In this document: piece after piece, positions 1-9,600 of the stretch
Layout: each line of letters starts with the position of its first letter
Numbering within the stretch: position 1 is the first letter of the stretch
NCBI GenBank assembly: GCA_005502925.1
Contig: SCPD01000005.1
Coordinates: forward strand, 62,001 to 126,000
Source: Rhizobiales bacterium Y(2018)
Lineage (GTDB): Bacteria; Pseudomonadota; Alphaproteobacteria; Rhizobiales; Aestuariivirgaceae
DNA length: 64,000 nt
Direction of reading: 5' to 3'
The notes under the pieces: model-generated
Seen by the model: only the letters and a program-made list of their open reading frames with translations
Database searches by the model: none
What the model was told of the DNA's origin: nothing
Translations under genes and position numbers: made by a program

Positions 1-232
1 TGATGCTCAGGAATAAAGCGCCGGTCCAGCGCTCATTGCCGAAGAAATCCTCATACCATCTGAGCGACAGGCCCGGCATCGGATAGGTGAAATAGGGCTC
101 GGCATTGAAGGAAAGGGGCACGATGGCGAGGATCGGCGCGATCAGGAACAGGAGCACAAGGGCGGTGAAAATCCAGCCGCCATAGAACAGCGCCTTTTCG
201 ATCGGCATGGCATAGGGGGCGGGTTTCAGCAT
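1..232 (-). CDS. ABC transporter permease, PotC-like (partial, N-terminal part only)
   Basis: This is the first 77 codons of an inner-membrane permease for a spermidine/putrescine-type ABC importer; the rest lies beyond the left edge. A short polar N-terminus is followed by a hydrophobic segment (about residues 20-38) and then the motif PLSFNAEPYFTYP, typical just after the first membrane helix of PotC/YdcV-type permeases. The start codon lies 4 bases after the stop of the PotB-like permease, so the two are translationally linked. The EAA loop that contacts the ATPase is not in the window. The ATPase gene probably follows outside. Confidence 0.85.
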   Translation of the reverse strand, partial: MLKPAPYAMPIEKALFYGGWIFTALVLLFLIAPILAIVPLSFNAEPYFTYPMPGLSLRWYEDFFGNERWTGALFLSI

Positions 233-236
233 GGAT

Positions 237-1469
237 TCAGCCGAGCTTCACTTTGTCGATGCCGACGATGCGATTGTAGACGAAGAACAGGACGAAGGTC
301 GCGAAGAGCAGGATCAGACTGAGCGCGCTCGCTTTGCCCCAATTGTTCTCCTGGTTCATGGCCGAGGCGATGACGCCCGAGACCATCTGGTCCGACGCGC
401 CGCCGACCAGCGCCGGGGTGATATAATAGCCGAGGCAGAGGATGAAGGTGAGCAGGCAGCCGGCGCCTATACCCGGCAGCGTCAGCGGCAGGTAGACGCG
501 GAAGAAGGAATAGAGCGGCCCGCCGCCGAGCGAGCGCGCCGCGCGCATATAGGACGGCGATATGCCTTTCATCACGCCATAGATCGGCAGAAGCGTGAAG
601 GGCAATTGGATATGCACCATCGCCGTCACCGTGCCGAAGCGGCTGAAGATCAGCTTGAACGGCCCGTCGGAGAGATGCAGGAACTGGATGAGATTGTTGA
701 CTGGGCCATTGTCCTGGAGCAGCACGAACCACGCCGTGGTGCGCACCAATAGCGATGTCCAGAACGGCACCAGGATGAAGATGAGCAGGAGATTGGCGAG
801 CCGCTCCGGCGCGTGGGCCAGCATGAAGGCGACGGGATAAGCGAGCGCCAGGGTGATCAGCGTCACCAGCGCGCTGATATAGAAGGTGCGCAGGAGGACA
901 TTGATATAGACCGCCTGCGACTTGGCGACCGGCACGATGTTATTGTCGACATTACGCTCGAGATCGAGCGAGCGCAGCAGATAGAAATCGGTATAGGAGC
1001 GTCCCGCCTGCTTGATCTTGGCCCAGATCAGGCGGTCGCCCCACATCTTGTCGAGCGCGATGAGCTGATCCTTGTAGGGCGGCGCCGTCATCTCCGTGGC
1101 CTTGTTCGCCGCGGCGATGACCTTGCTGCGCACGCCGGAGATTTCGTAGTTCAGCCTTTTGCCGACGAGCGCGGCGCTGTTGGTTTCGGCGACTTTCTTG
1201 AAGTCCGCCACCAGCGCCGCATAGGTAGCCTCGTCGGGAAGATCCTTGCCGTCCCAATTCTGCAAGGCCTGCAAAGTCGTGGGAAGCGTCTGCGCCACAC
1301 TTGGATCATAGATGGCGCGCGACAGCAGATAGATGACGGGCGCGGCGAAGGTGACGACGACGAACAGCAGCAAGGGGAGGATGAGAACCGCCGCGCGCAA
1401 ATGGCCGCGCCGCTCGGCAGCAGCGAATTGCCACGGTAGCCTTGGCGCCGTCGCGACGGTCTCAGTCAT
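237..1469 (-). CDS. ABC transporter permease, PotB-like, with large extracytoplasmic loop
   Basis: This 410-residue protein is the first membrane subunit of a polyamine/opine-type ABC importer. The first membrane helix is near residues 26-48. About 130 polar residues follow before the next helix (near 185), much longer than in E. coli PotB (about 285 residues in total). The C-terminal half carries the conserved binding-protein-dependent permease core, including the ATPase-contacting EAA loop around YMRAARSLGGGPL. It lies between the binding-protein gene (53 bases upstream) and the PotC-like permease (4 bases downstream). The substrate cannot be read from the sequence. Confidence 0.9.
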   Translation of the reverse strand: MTETVATAPRLPWQFAAAERRGHLRAAVLILPLLLFVVVTFAAPVIYLLSRAIYDPSVAQTLPTTLQALQNWDGKDLPDEATYAALVADFKKVAETNSAALVGKRLNYEISGVRSKVIAAANKATEMTAPPYKDQLIALDKMWGDRLIWAKIKQAGRSYTDFYLLRSLDLERNVDNNIVPVAKSQAVYINVLLRTFYISALVTLITLALAYPVAFMLAHAPERLANLLLIFILVPFWTSLLVRTTAWFVLLQDNGPVNNLIQFLHLSDGPFKLIFSRFGTVTAMVHIQLPFTLLPIYGVMKGISPSYMRAARSLGGGPLYSFFRVYLPLTLPGIGAGCLLTFILCLGYYITPALVGGASDQMVSGVIASAMNQENNWGKASALSLILLFATFVLFFVYNRIVGIDKVKLG

Positions 1470-1489
1470 TCTTCAGCCATTTCGAGATC

Positions 1490-1511
1490 GCGGGGGCTTT
1501 TCAGCCCCCGC
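1490..1511 (-). promoter_or_regulatory. Intercistronic hairpin between binding protein and permease genes
   Basis: A perfect 9-bp GC-only-rich stem (GCGGGGGCT / AGCCCCCGC) with a 4-base loop lies between the stop of the binding-protein gene and the start of the permease. No T-run follows, so it is not a classic terminator. Such hairpins in ABC operons often protect the upstream mRNA or attenuate readthrough, giving more binding protein than permease; that role is inferred here. Confidence 0.6.
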
Positions 1512-1522
1512 TATCGTGACGT

Positions 1523-2560
1523 TTATTGCGCCACCCAGACATTGAAGCGCTCACGCAATGCGTCGAGATTGTCACCCCAGAATTTCGCATTGACGATGAA
1601 ACCGGTCTTCATGTTGTCCGGATTGGTGGGCAGATCAGGCGTGATCTTGGGATTGGTATCGGCGATCGCGTTCTTGTTGCCCGGGCCATAGGAGATGTAG
1701 TTCGTCTGGTCGGCCTGGCGGTCGGCGCGGCCGGCAAAGGCGATGAACTTGTAAGCCGTGTCGCGGTGCTTGGAGCCCTTCACGACATTCCAGCCCTGCC
1801 AGTCGAGCGCCTGGTGATCCCACAGCACGGCGAAAGGCTTCTTGTCCTCATGCACGGCCTTGTAGATACGGCCGTTCCACGCCGACGTGAGAACCACCTG
1901 GCCGTCGGCGAGGAGTTGCGGCGGCTGGGCGCCAGCTTCCCACCACACGACATCCTTCTTGATCGTGTCGAGCTTGGCGAAAGCGCGATCGACACCCTCG
2001 GGCGTCGACAGCACATTATACACGTCCTTGACGTCGACGCCGTCGGCGATCAGCGCCCATTCGAGATTGATGAAGGGCGACTTCTGCAGGCCGCGCTTGC
2101 CCGGATATTTCTCGAGGTCATAGAAGGCCGCGATCGAGGTCGGCGCTTCCTTCACTTTGGACGTGTCATAAGCGAGCACGGTGGAATAGAGAATGCTCGG
2201 CACGACGCATTCGCTCGCATCGGCGCTGATGAAATCTTCACGCTTCAGCCCGAGCTTATCCCAGTCGATCTTCTCGACGATGCCTTCGGCGCAGGCGGCG
2301 AGGGTGGTCATCGAGTCGTTCTCGACCACGTCCCAGGTGACATTGCCTGATTCGACCATGGCGCGGACTTTGGCGATCTCGCCGTTGAATTCCTCTTCGA
2401 TGACCTTGTCGCCCGCTTCCTTCATGAAGGGTTCGAAAAACGCCTTGCGGACACTGTCCTGATAGGCGCCGCCCCACGAGACGACGGTGACGTCGTCCGC
2501 CAGCGACGGAACTGAAAGCACTGCGAGCAGGCACGCGGCCGAGAATAATCTGAGTTTCAT
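1523..2560 (-). CDS. Periplasmic solute-binding protein of a polyamine-type ABC transporter
   Basis: This 345-residue protein is a family 1 extracellular solute-binding protein of the PotD/PotF type. A signal peptide is visible (MKLRLF, a hydrophobic stretch to about residue 18, then SLADD). The mature part starts with VTVVSWGGAYQDSVRKAFFEPF, condensed here: the VVSWGG...F.PF pattern is typical of PotD-like receptors for polyamines and related amines. The ATG is preceded by GGGAGA. It is the first gene of the leftward operon with two permeases. It is divergent from ridA, with which it shares an 84-base promoter region. The ligand is unknown; the neighbouring kinase/PLP enzyme suggests an amine or amino acid. 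Confidence 0.9.
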   Translation of the reverse strand: MKLRLFSAACLLAVLSVPSLADDVTVVSWGGAYQDSVRKAFFEPFMKEAGDKVIEEEFNGEIAKVRAMVESGNVTWDVVENDSMTTLAACAEGIVEKIDWDKLGLKREDFISADASECVVPSILYSTVLAYDTSKVKEAPTSIAAFYDLEKYPGKRGLQKSPFINLEWALIADGVDVKDVYNVLSTPEGVDRAFAKLDTIKKDVVWWEAGAQPPQLLADGQVVLTSAWNGRIYKAVHEDKKPFAVLWDHQALDWQGWNVVKGSKHRDTAYKFIAFAGRADRQADQTNYISYGPGNKNAIADTNPKITPDLPTNPDNMKTGFIVNAKFWGDNLDALRERFNVWVAQ

Positions 2561-2644
2561 GACTTATCTCCCTGGCTTGTTCTTTTCATCAGATCGATAT
2601 TCCCGGATAAACATGCCTGAATCAAGCGCCTCGGGAGAATGATT

Positions 2645-3127
2645 ATGGCCAAGGTCGAGGAACGTCTGGCGAAGCTGGGCCTGAAACTGCCCGGTCCGGT
2701 CAAGGGACCGCCGGGAGTAGTGCTGCCGTTCCAGTTCGTCAGGGTCTTAGGTGCCAGGGCCTTTATCTCAGGCCACGCACCGACCCAGGAGGACGGCTCG
2801 ATTGCCGGTCCCTTGGGCAAAGTGGGCCGCGATCTGACTGTCGATGAAGCCTATCAGGCGGCGCGCCTTACCGCTTTGGCCATGCTGGGCAGCCTCGGGC
2901 GCGCTTTGGGTGATCTCGACCGCGTCGCCGCCTGGACAAGGGTCTTCGGCATGGTCAATTCGGCGCCGGGATTCACCAGCCAACCCAGCGTCATCAACGG
3001 TTTCTCCGATCTGATCCTCGATGTCTTCGGCCCCGATATCGGCGCTCATGCCCGCAGCGCCGTCGGCATGGCGGAACTGCCGTTCAACATCCCAGTGGAA
3101 ATCGAGGCCGAAGTCGCGATAGTGTGA
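2645..3127 (+). CDS. RidA/YjgF family enamine/imine deaminase
   Basis: RidA proteins hydrolyse reactive enamine/imine intermediates released by PLP enzymes. This 160-residue member keeps the C-terminal pattern HARSAVGMAELPFNIPVEIE, in which the Arg (about residue 137) matches the carboxylate-binding Arg of RidA. An ATG at 2639 is also in frame, but the GGGAGA at 2633-2638 abuts it; 2645 has proper spacing, so I prefer it. The gene lies 31 bases upstream of the kinase/PLP fusion and probably forms an operon with it. That would place imine clean-up next to an eliminating PLP enzyme. Confidence 0.85.
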   Translation: MAKVEERLAKLGLKLPGPVKGPPGVVLPFQFVRVLGARAFISGHAPTQEDGSIAGPLGKVGRDLTVDEAYQAARLTALAMLGSLGRALGDLDRVAAWTRVFGMVNSAPGFTSQPSVINGFSDLILDVFGPDIGAHARSAVGMAELPFNIPVEIEAEVAIV

Positions 3128-3158
3128 GCACCTATCAGAATAAGAGTAGTGGAGCAGC

Positions 3159-5498
3159 GTGGCGAAAGATGAAAGAGGATCGGCGGAACTCAATTTGACC
3201 GCCCTGGCCGGCCGGCCACCACGCATTTCTGAGGAACATGCCGCCCGGATCGCCCGGGAAGTCTTCGCCCGCGAGGGAACCCCTCGCCTCCTCTATGGCG
3301 AACGCGATCAGAATTTTCACATCACCGTGCCCGGCGGTCAGGACATTCTCCTGAAGATCGTCGATGGCCAGGAAGACCCGCATGTCATCGACCTGCAGCT
3401 CTCGGCCTTGCGGCATGTGGCGCGGATCGATCCCTCTTTGCCGGTGCCGCGCCTCATCAAGACGCGCAACGGAGAATATCTGGCACAAGTGGAGGGCCCG
3501 CAAGGCGAGCTTTATGCCGTTTATGCGCTGTCCTTCCTCCCTGGAGAGATGCTGGAAGGCACGCCGGCAGCGCCTGCGCTCCTCACCGAGATCGGCCGTG
3601 TCGTCGCCCGCCTCGGCCTCGCTTTGCGTGGTTTTTTCCATGGCGCCGCCGGCCGGCGCATCGCCTGGGACCCGCGCCAGGCCGCCTCTCTGCGCCCACA
3701 TACACATCTCATCGCTGATCGTCCGATGCGCCGGATCGTCGAAAAGGCGCTCGATCGCTTCATTGCGCTCGAGCCTCAGCTTCAGCATCTACGCAGCCAG
3801 GTTATCCATCACGACTGCCATCCCGGCAATCTGTTGGTCGATCATGCCAGCGGCAAGATTACCGGCCTTCTCGATTTCGGCGACATGATCCATGGGCCGC
3901 TGCTCTTCGATCTCGCCATACCCATGGCCGAAACGCAAGGCGTGAACCTGTCACCACTCGATGCCGCGACGCGCGTGCTCGCGGGCTATAGCAGCGTCGC
4001 GCCCCTGGAAGACGCCGACTATGCGCTGCTCTACGATACGATCCTGGCGCGCCATGCGGTGACGCTCGCCATTCATGGCTGGCGCACCAAGCATGATCCG
4101 GAAGCGGCGGCGAAGCTCGAAGCTTACTGCGCGATCAACGGCCCGATTCTCGCGGAGCTGACCGAGATCGGGCCGGACAAAACCCTGGCCGCCTTCCGCG
4201 CCGCGCGCCTCGATGCCGTCGAGACTGAAACACTCGTCAAGCGCCGCCGCGCTGTGATGGGCCGCAATCTCGAACTCTCATATACGAAGCCCGTCCATGC
4301 GGTGAAGGGTGACGGCGTCTTCCTGTGGGAGCCCGACGGCACCCGCCTGCTCGATGTCTATAACAACGTGCCCTCGGTCGGCCATGCGCATCCCGAGGTC
4401 GTCGAGGCCGTCGCCCGCCAGGCGAGCCAGGTCTGCTCCAACACCCGTTATCTGCATGAGACGGTGGTTGCCTATGCCGAGCGCATCACCCGCACCATGC
4501 CCGAGGGCCTCGACAAATGCCTGTTCGTGAACAGCGGCAGCGAGGCCAATGACGCGGCCTGGCGCATCGCCAAGGCGGTCACCGGCAATTCGGGCGCCAT
4601 CATTATCGCCAATGCCTATCACGGCATATCTGATGCGATCGCCGCGCTGTCGCCTTACAGCGGACCGCTCGCCATCCCCTCGCCGCCGCATGTCGAAGCG
4701 CTGGAGCCGCCCGATATCTATCGCGGCAGATTCCGCGAGGATCATCCCGATGCGGCGAAGGCCTATGCCGCGGATGCCGACCGCGCCATCGAAGCTCTGG
4801 CGCAGCGCGGCCACCGGCCCGCCGCTTTGATGATCGATTCCGCTTATACGGCGCATGGCATTCTCGACGTGCCGAAGGGCTGGCTGGCGCAGGTGGCGGA
4901 GAAGGTTCGCGCCGCGGGCGGCATCATCATCGCCGATGAGGTCCAGCCGGGCTTCGGCCGCATGGGTGAAGCCTTCTGGGGTTTTGCCGTGCAAGGCATC
5001 ATTCCCGACATCGTGACGATGGGCAAGCCGATGGCAAATGGCCATCCGGTCGGCCTCGCCGTGACGCGCGAGGACATCCTTTCCGACTTTGCCGGCCGTG
5101 TCGATTTCTTCTCGACCTTCGGCGGCAATCCGGTGTCGGCGGCGGCCGCGCTCGCCACCTTGACTGTCATCGAACGCGACGAGCTGCAGCGCAAGGCACG
5201 CGAAACCGGCGATTTCTTCCGCACCGGCATCAAGGCGCTTGGCTCACGCCACCAGATGATCGGTGATGTGCGTGGCAGTGGGCTGATGACCGGCGTCGAC
5301 ATCGTCGCCGATCAAGCCACGCGCGCATCCTCTGCGCCGGAAGCGAAACGCATCACCAACCGCTTGCGCGAGCTGGGCGTGCTGGTCGGCATCGACGGGC
5401 CTTACGGCAATGTCCTGAAGGTCAGGCCGCCTCTGCCCTTCGCGCGCGAGCATGCCGAGATGGCGCTCGCCGCGATGGACAAGGCGATGGAGATCTAA
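3159..5498 (+). CDS. Fused APH-type kinase and class III PLP aminotransferase/phospho-lyase
   Basis: This 779-residue protein joins two enzymes. Residues about 20-330 form an aminoglycoside-phosphotransferase/choline-kinase fold with catalytic HHDCHPGN (Asp219) and metal-binding DFGD (239-242). Residues about 350-779 form a class III PLP enzyme with the Schiff-base lysine in TMGKPMANG (Lys623) and cofactor Asp in IIIADEVQPG. In animals, hydroxylysine kinase (APH fold) and the AGXT2-like phospho-lyases for phosphohydroxylysine or phosphoethanolamine act in sequence. The fusion suggests phosphorylation of a hydroxyamine followed by elimination of phosphate and ammonia. Plain transamination remains possible. 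The start is GTG, preceded by GGAG at 3151. It overlaps the convergent amidohydrolase by 4 bases. Confidence 0.88.
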   Translation: MAKDERGSAELNLTALAGRPPRISEEHAARIAREVFAREGTPRLLYGERDQNFHITVPGGQDILLKIVDGQEDPHVIDLQLSALRHVARIDPSLPVPRLIKTRNGEYLAQVEGPQGELYAVYALSFLPGEMLEGTPAAPALLTEIGRVVARLGLALRGFFHGAAGRRIAWDPRQAASLRPHTHLIADRPMRRIVEKALDRFIALEPQLQHLRSQVIHHDCHPGNLLVDHASGKITGLLDFGDMIHGPLLFDLAIPMAETQGVNLSPLDAATRVLAGYSSVAPLEDADYALLYDTILARHAVTLAIHGWRTKHDPEAAAKLEAYCAINGPILAELTEIGPDKTLAAFRAARLDAVETETLVKRRRAVMGRNLELSYTKPVHAVKGDGVFLWEPDGTRLLDVYNNVPSVGHAHPEVVEAVARQASQVCSNTRYLHETVVAYAERITRTMPEGLDKCLFVNSGSEANDAAWRIAKAVTGNSGAIIIANAYHGISDAIAALSPYSGPLAIPSPPHVEALEPPDIYRGRFREDHPDAAKAYAADADRAIEALAQRGHRPAALMIDSAYTAHGILDVPKGWLAQVAEKVRAAGGIIIADEVQPGFGRMGEAFWGFAVQGIIPDIVTMGKPMANGHPVGLAVTREDILSDFAGRVDFFSTFGGNPVSAAAALATLTVIERDELQRKARETGDFFRTGIKALGSRHQMIGDVRGSGLMTGVDIVADQATRASSAPEAKRITNRLRELGVLVGIDGPYGNVLKVRPPLPFAREHAEMALAAMDKAMEI

Positions 5499-6400
5499 TC
5501 AAACTTGTAGAAGCGGCGCGCATTGTCATGGAACAAAGCGCGCTGCTCAAGCGTCGGCAAATGCGCCACCGCCTGCTTGAAGTTCGTGTAGATCTCATCG
5601 AAGCTCATCTGCAAGGCGGCGACCGGAAAATCCGTGCCGAACATCGCACGCTCAGTGCCAAACGCACTCAGACAATCCCGCACCACTGCCTGGATGCTTT
5701 GCGGCGTCCATTGCGGATCATAGGCGCCGGGATTGGAGATTTTCAGCGCGATATTGGGACACGACGCCATCAGAGCGAGGCCGTCGCGCCAGCGCTGCAT
5801 GCCGGCATCGTCACGGTCGATCGGGCTGGCGCAGTGATTGACGATGATCTGCAGTTTGGGAAGCGCCTGCGCGATATCGAACACGGCCTGCGCCTGATAG
5901 GGATAAGCCATCAATTCGAGATGAAGCCCGGCCTCGCCGAGAAGCCCGACATCGCGCCGCCAGTCCTTGTCGTAGCCAAGATCGGGCCGCTTGATGAAGC
6001 TCTTCTGCGGCTGGGTCGGATGATGGCTCAATATACCTCTCAAGCCCACGACGCGTTTGACCGCCGCCTGCCTGGCGATGACGTCGCGCGCCCCCGGCGA
6101 GCCGAGCGGCGCCCGCGCCACATAACGTAGCGCCACGCCTTGACTCTTATCGAGGCCTTCGAGCCACAAGGTCTCACCGATCGCATCGTCTTCCTGCCAG
6201 AGCGCCTCGATATGGACGGTGCCGACGACATTGTGGCCGGCGGAATCCTTGAGGTAGTCGACGACCATATAGTTGCGCCGCAGCGGCTCCAGACCACCCA
6301 GCGCCTCGACCGCGCCTTCGACGGGCATGAGCCAGCGATGCTTGCCCATGCCGTAATCCCACAAATGGTGATGCGGATCGATGACCGGTCCATCATACAT
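5495..6400 (-). CDS. Amidohydrolase family 2 (TIM-barrel metal-dependent hydrolase)
   Basis: This 301-residue protein has the amidohydrolase-2 layout: N-terminal DPHHHLWD (His10-12, metal ligands), a mid-protein NHCASP motif and a late FGTDFPV with the catalytic Asp. Relatives include sugar lactonases (L-rhamnono- or L-fuconolactonase type) and decarboxylases/hydrolases of 2-pyrone-type acids, so the exact reaction is open. It is convergent with the kinase/PLP fusion, sharing 4 bases at the stops, so a common pathway is suggested by position only. The ATG has AGGAAGG upstream. Confidence 0.82.
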   Translation of the reverse strand: MYDGPVIDPHHHLWDYGMGKHRWLMPVEGAVEALGGLEPLRRNYMVVDYLKDSAGHNVVGTVHIEALWQEDDAIGETLWLEGLDKSQGVALRYVARAPLGSPGARDVIARQAAVKRVVGLRGILSHHPTQPQKSFIKRPDLGYDKDWRRDVGLLGEAGLHLELMAYPYQAQAVFDIAQALPKLQIIVNHCASPIDRDDAGMQRWRDGLALMASCPNIALKISNPGAYDPQWTPQSIQAVVRDCLSAFGTERAMFGTDFPVAALQMSFDEIYTNFKQAVAHLPTLEQRALFHDNARRFYKFD

Positions 6401-6501
6401 GCGGCACGTCCTTCCTCTCTCAAAGTTTCAGCCCGGAAAGCCGAAAGCCTTCCGGGCTGATGTCACTGTGCCATGCTTCGCTTTGTCGGAGAAGTCCGCC
6501 T

Positions 6502-6626
6502 AGAGCCCTTCCCGTTTTGATCGAATCGTTCCGATTCGATCAAAACGGGGAAAAGGGCTCGAAAACATATAATCTGGAGCGCTTCCTTATCGCCAAAGTC
6601 GAGCAACTTTGGCGGGAAGCGCTCTA
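6502..6626. repeat. 125-bp double-hairpin dispersed repeat, copy 1
   Basis: Two hairpins lie in tandem. The first pairs AGAGCCCTTCCCGTTTTGAT with its near-complement around a short ATCGAATCGTTCCGATTCGAT core (6502-6560). The second pairs AGCGCTTCC and CCAAAGT with AACTTTGG and GGAAGCGCT (6578-6624). A second copy of the same length and orientation is at 19611-19735, with only scattered differences, some of them compensatory in the first stem (CCGTTTTG/CAAAACGG against CCATTTTG/CAAAATGG). Its last three bases provide the TAG stop of the RND gene on the minus strand. Confidence 0.9.
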
Positions 6627-9600
6627 GATCTTGTTGTCGGTCGCGACCGCCTCCGAATAGGTCGGCCGCGAGGCGACCCGATACGGGAAGACCTTGCGCA
6701 GCGCCACGAAGAAGACGGGGGTGAGGAACAGGCCGAAGAAGGTGACGCCGAGCATGCCGGAGAACACCGCGGTGCCGAGCGATTCACGCATCTCCGCACC
6801 GGGGCCGGTCGCCAGCATCAAAGGCACGACGCCGAGGATGAAGGCGAAGGCCGTCATCAGGATGGGCCGCAGACGCAGGCGGCACGCTTCCACCACCGCA
6901 TCGACCGCATTCGCCCCGCGTTCTTCCGCTTGGCGCGCGAATTCGACGATCAGGATCGCGTTCTTGGCGGCGAGGCCGATGAGCACGATGAGGCCGATCT
7001 GGGTCAGGATGTTGTTGTCGAGGCCGCGCAAGTTGACACCGACCAGTGCCGCCAGGATGCTCAACGGCACGATCAGGATGATGGCGAAGGGCAGCACCCA
7101 GCTTTCATATTGCGCCGCCAGCGCCAGGAAGACGAACAGCACCGACAGGCCGAAGATGAAGATGGCGGTATTGCCGGTCTGGCGTTCCTGCAGCGACAGC
7201 TCCGTCCACTCGAAGGAGGTGCCTTGCGGCAGCGTCTTGGCGGCGAGGCCCTCCATCAGATCCAGCGCGGTCGTGGTCGACACACCGGGCGCGGCATTGC
7301 CCTGCAGCGGCACCGACACATACATATTGTAGCGCTGGATAAGCGAGGGGCCGGTCACGTCGCGAATGGCGACGAGCGTGCCCATCGGCACCAATGCCCC
7401 GGTCGCCGAGCGCACTTTTAGCCGCAGGATGTCGTCACGCTCGAGCCTATGCGCCTGATCGGCCTGGGCGCGCACCTGATAGACGCGGCCGAAGGCGTTG
7501 AAGTCGTTCACATAGGAGGTGCCGAGATTGATCGACAGCGTATCGAAGATGTTGGGGATCGGCACATTCAGCATGCGCGCTTTGTCGCGGTCGATATCGA
7601 GGAAGAGCTGCGGGCTCGACGCCGAGAAGGTCGTATAGACGCCGGTGAGGCCCGGCGTCTGGTTGGCCTGCTGCATCATGCCGTAAGCGAGCCCCAGGAC
7701 ACGGCGCACATCGGCGCTGTCGCGCTCCTGCAGCTGGATCTTGAAGCCGCCGGAATTGCCGATGCCGCGGATGGGCGGTGGCGGCACGGCGATGATGAAC
7801 GCCTCCTGGATCTCCTGCAGGCGGCCATAGAGATCGCCGATGATGGCATTGGCGTTATGGCCACCCTTCAGGCGGTTCTCGAAGGAATCGAAGCGCGCGA
7901 AGACGACGCCCGAATTCGACGCATTGGTGAAGGTGGCGCCGGAGAAGCCGGCAAAGGCGACCGCATCGGTGACGCCGGGTGTCGTCGCGATGATCTTCGA
8001 GGCGCGCTGGATCACCTGATCGGTGCGCGCCAGCGAGGCGCCTTCCGGCAGCTGGACCACCACGATGGCGTACCCCTGATCCATGGTGGGGATGAAGCCG
8101 CGCGGCGTCGTCTGCAAGGCATAGACCGTCGCCACCATGAGGCCGGCGAAGACGGCCAGCATGCCGATGAGCGCCAGCCATTTGCCGACCAGGAAACGCA
8201 CCACCTTGCCATAGAGCTCGGACACCCAGTCGAAGCCGCGGTTGAAGCCATTGGCCGCGGCGTTGATCCAGCGCGTCACGATGAAGCGCGGCTGGGTGTG
8301 GTTATGCGGCCGGAACAGAAGGGCGGCGAGCGCCGGCGACAAGGTCAGCGAGTTGATCGCCGAGATCACCGTCGCCACCGCGATGGTGATCGCGAATTGC
8401 AGATAGAACTGGCCGGAAATACCGGGAATGAAGGCGGTCGGCACGAAGACCGCGATGAGGACGAGCGAGATGGCGATGACCGCCGCACCCACTTCGTTCA
8501 TGGTGCGGTGCGCCGCCGTCGCCGGATCGAATCCAAGCCCGATATTGCGCTCGACATTCTCGACGACCACGATGGCGTCGTCGACCACGATGCCGATGGC
8601 GAGCACCAGGCCGAAAAGGGTGAGCATGTTGAGCGAGAAGCCGAAGGCATAGAGCACCGCGAAGGTGCCGATGAGCGACACCGGGATGGCGACGATCGGC
8701 ACGATGGCGGTGCGCCAGGACTGCAGGAAGACGAGCACGACGATGACGACCAGGATGGCCGCCTCGATGATCGTCTTGTAGACCTCGTCGATCGATTCCG
8801 AGATGAATTCGGTCGGGTTGTAGACGATCTGATAGTCGAGGCCGGGCGGGAAGTCGGCCTTGAGCCGCTCCATCGTCGCCATGATTTCGTCGGCGGAGGC
8901 GAGCGCGTTGGTGCCGGGGCGCTGGAAGATGCCGAGCGCCACCGCGGGCTTGCCGCTCAGATAGGAGTTGGTGACATAGTCCTTGGCGCCGAGCTCGATG
9001 CGCGCCACATCCTGCAGCTCGATCAGGCGCCCAGCTTCAGTCGACTTGACGATGATGTAGCGGAACTGGCGGGCATCCTCGAAGCGGCCCTGCGTCGTCA
9101 CCGTATATTGGAAGGCGTTGTCGCCGGGATTGGGCGGCGCCCCGATCGAGCCGCCCGAGACCTGCACATTCTGGTCGCGCAGCGCCTGGACGACGTCGGC
9201 CGCAGTCATGCCATAGGCGGTGAGCTTGTCGGGATCGAGCCAGATGCGCAGCGAATATTCACGCTCGCCGAAGATGATGAGGTCGCCGACGCCGTCGAGG
9301 CGGAGCAGCACGTCACGCACCCGCGAGCGGGCATAGTTGGAGACATAGAGCTGGTCATAAGTCTCGTCCGGCGACAGCATATGCACGACCATCATCAGGT
9401 CGGGCGAGCTCTTGGCGGTGACGACGCCGAGACGGCGTACTTCTTCCGGCAATCGCGGCTCGGCGATCGACACACGGTTCTGCACCAGCACCTGCGCCTG
9501 GTCGAGATCGGTACCGAGCTTGAAGGTGATGGTCAGCGTCATCGCGCCATCGGCGGTCGAGTAGGAGGACATATAAAGCATGCCCTCGACGCCGTTGATT

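Noticed and set aside
6502-6626. Tandem intrinsic terminators or an IS end in the 125-bp element
   Set aside because: No T-run follows either hairpin, and no transposase or target duplication is visible; a dispersed palindromic repeat explains it better.
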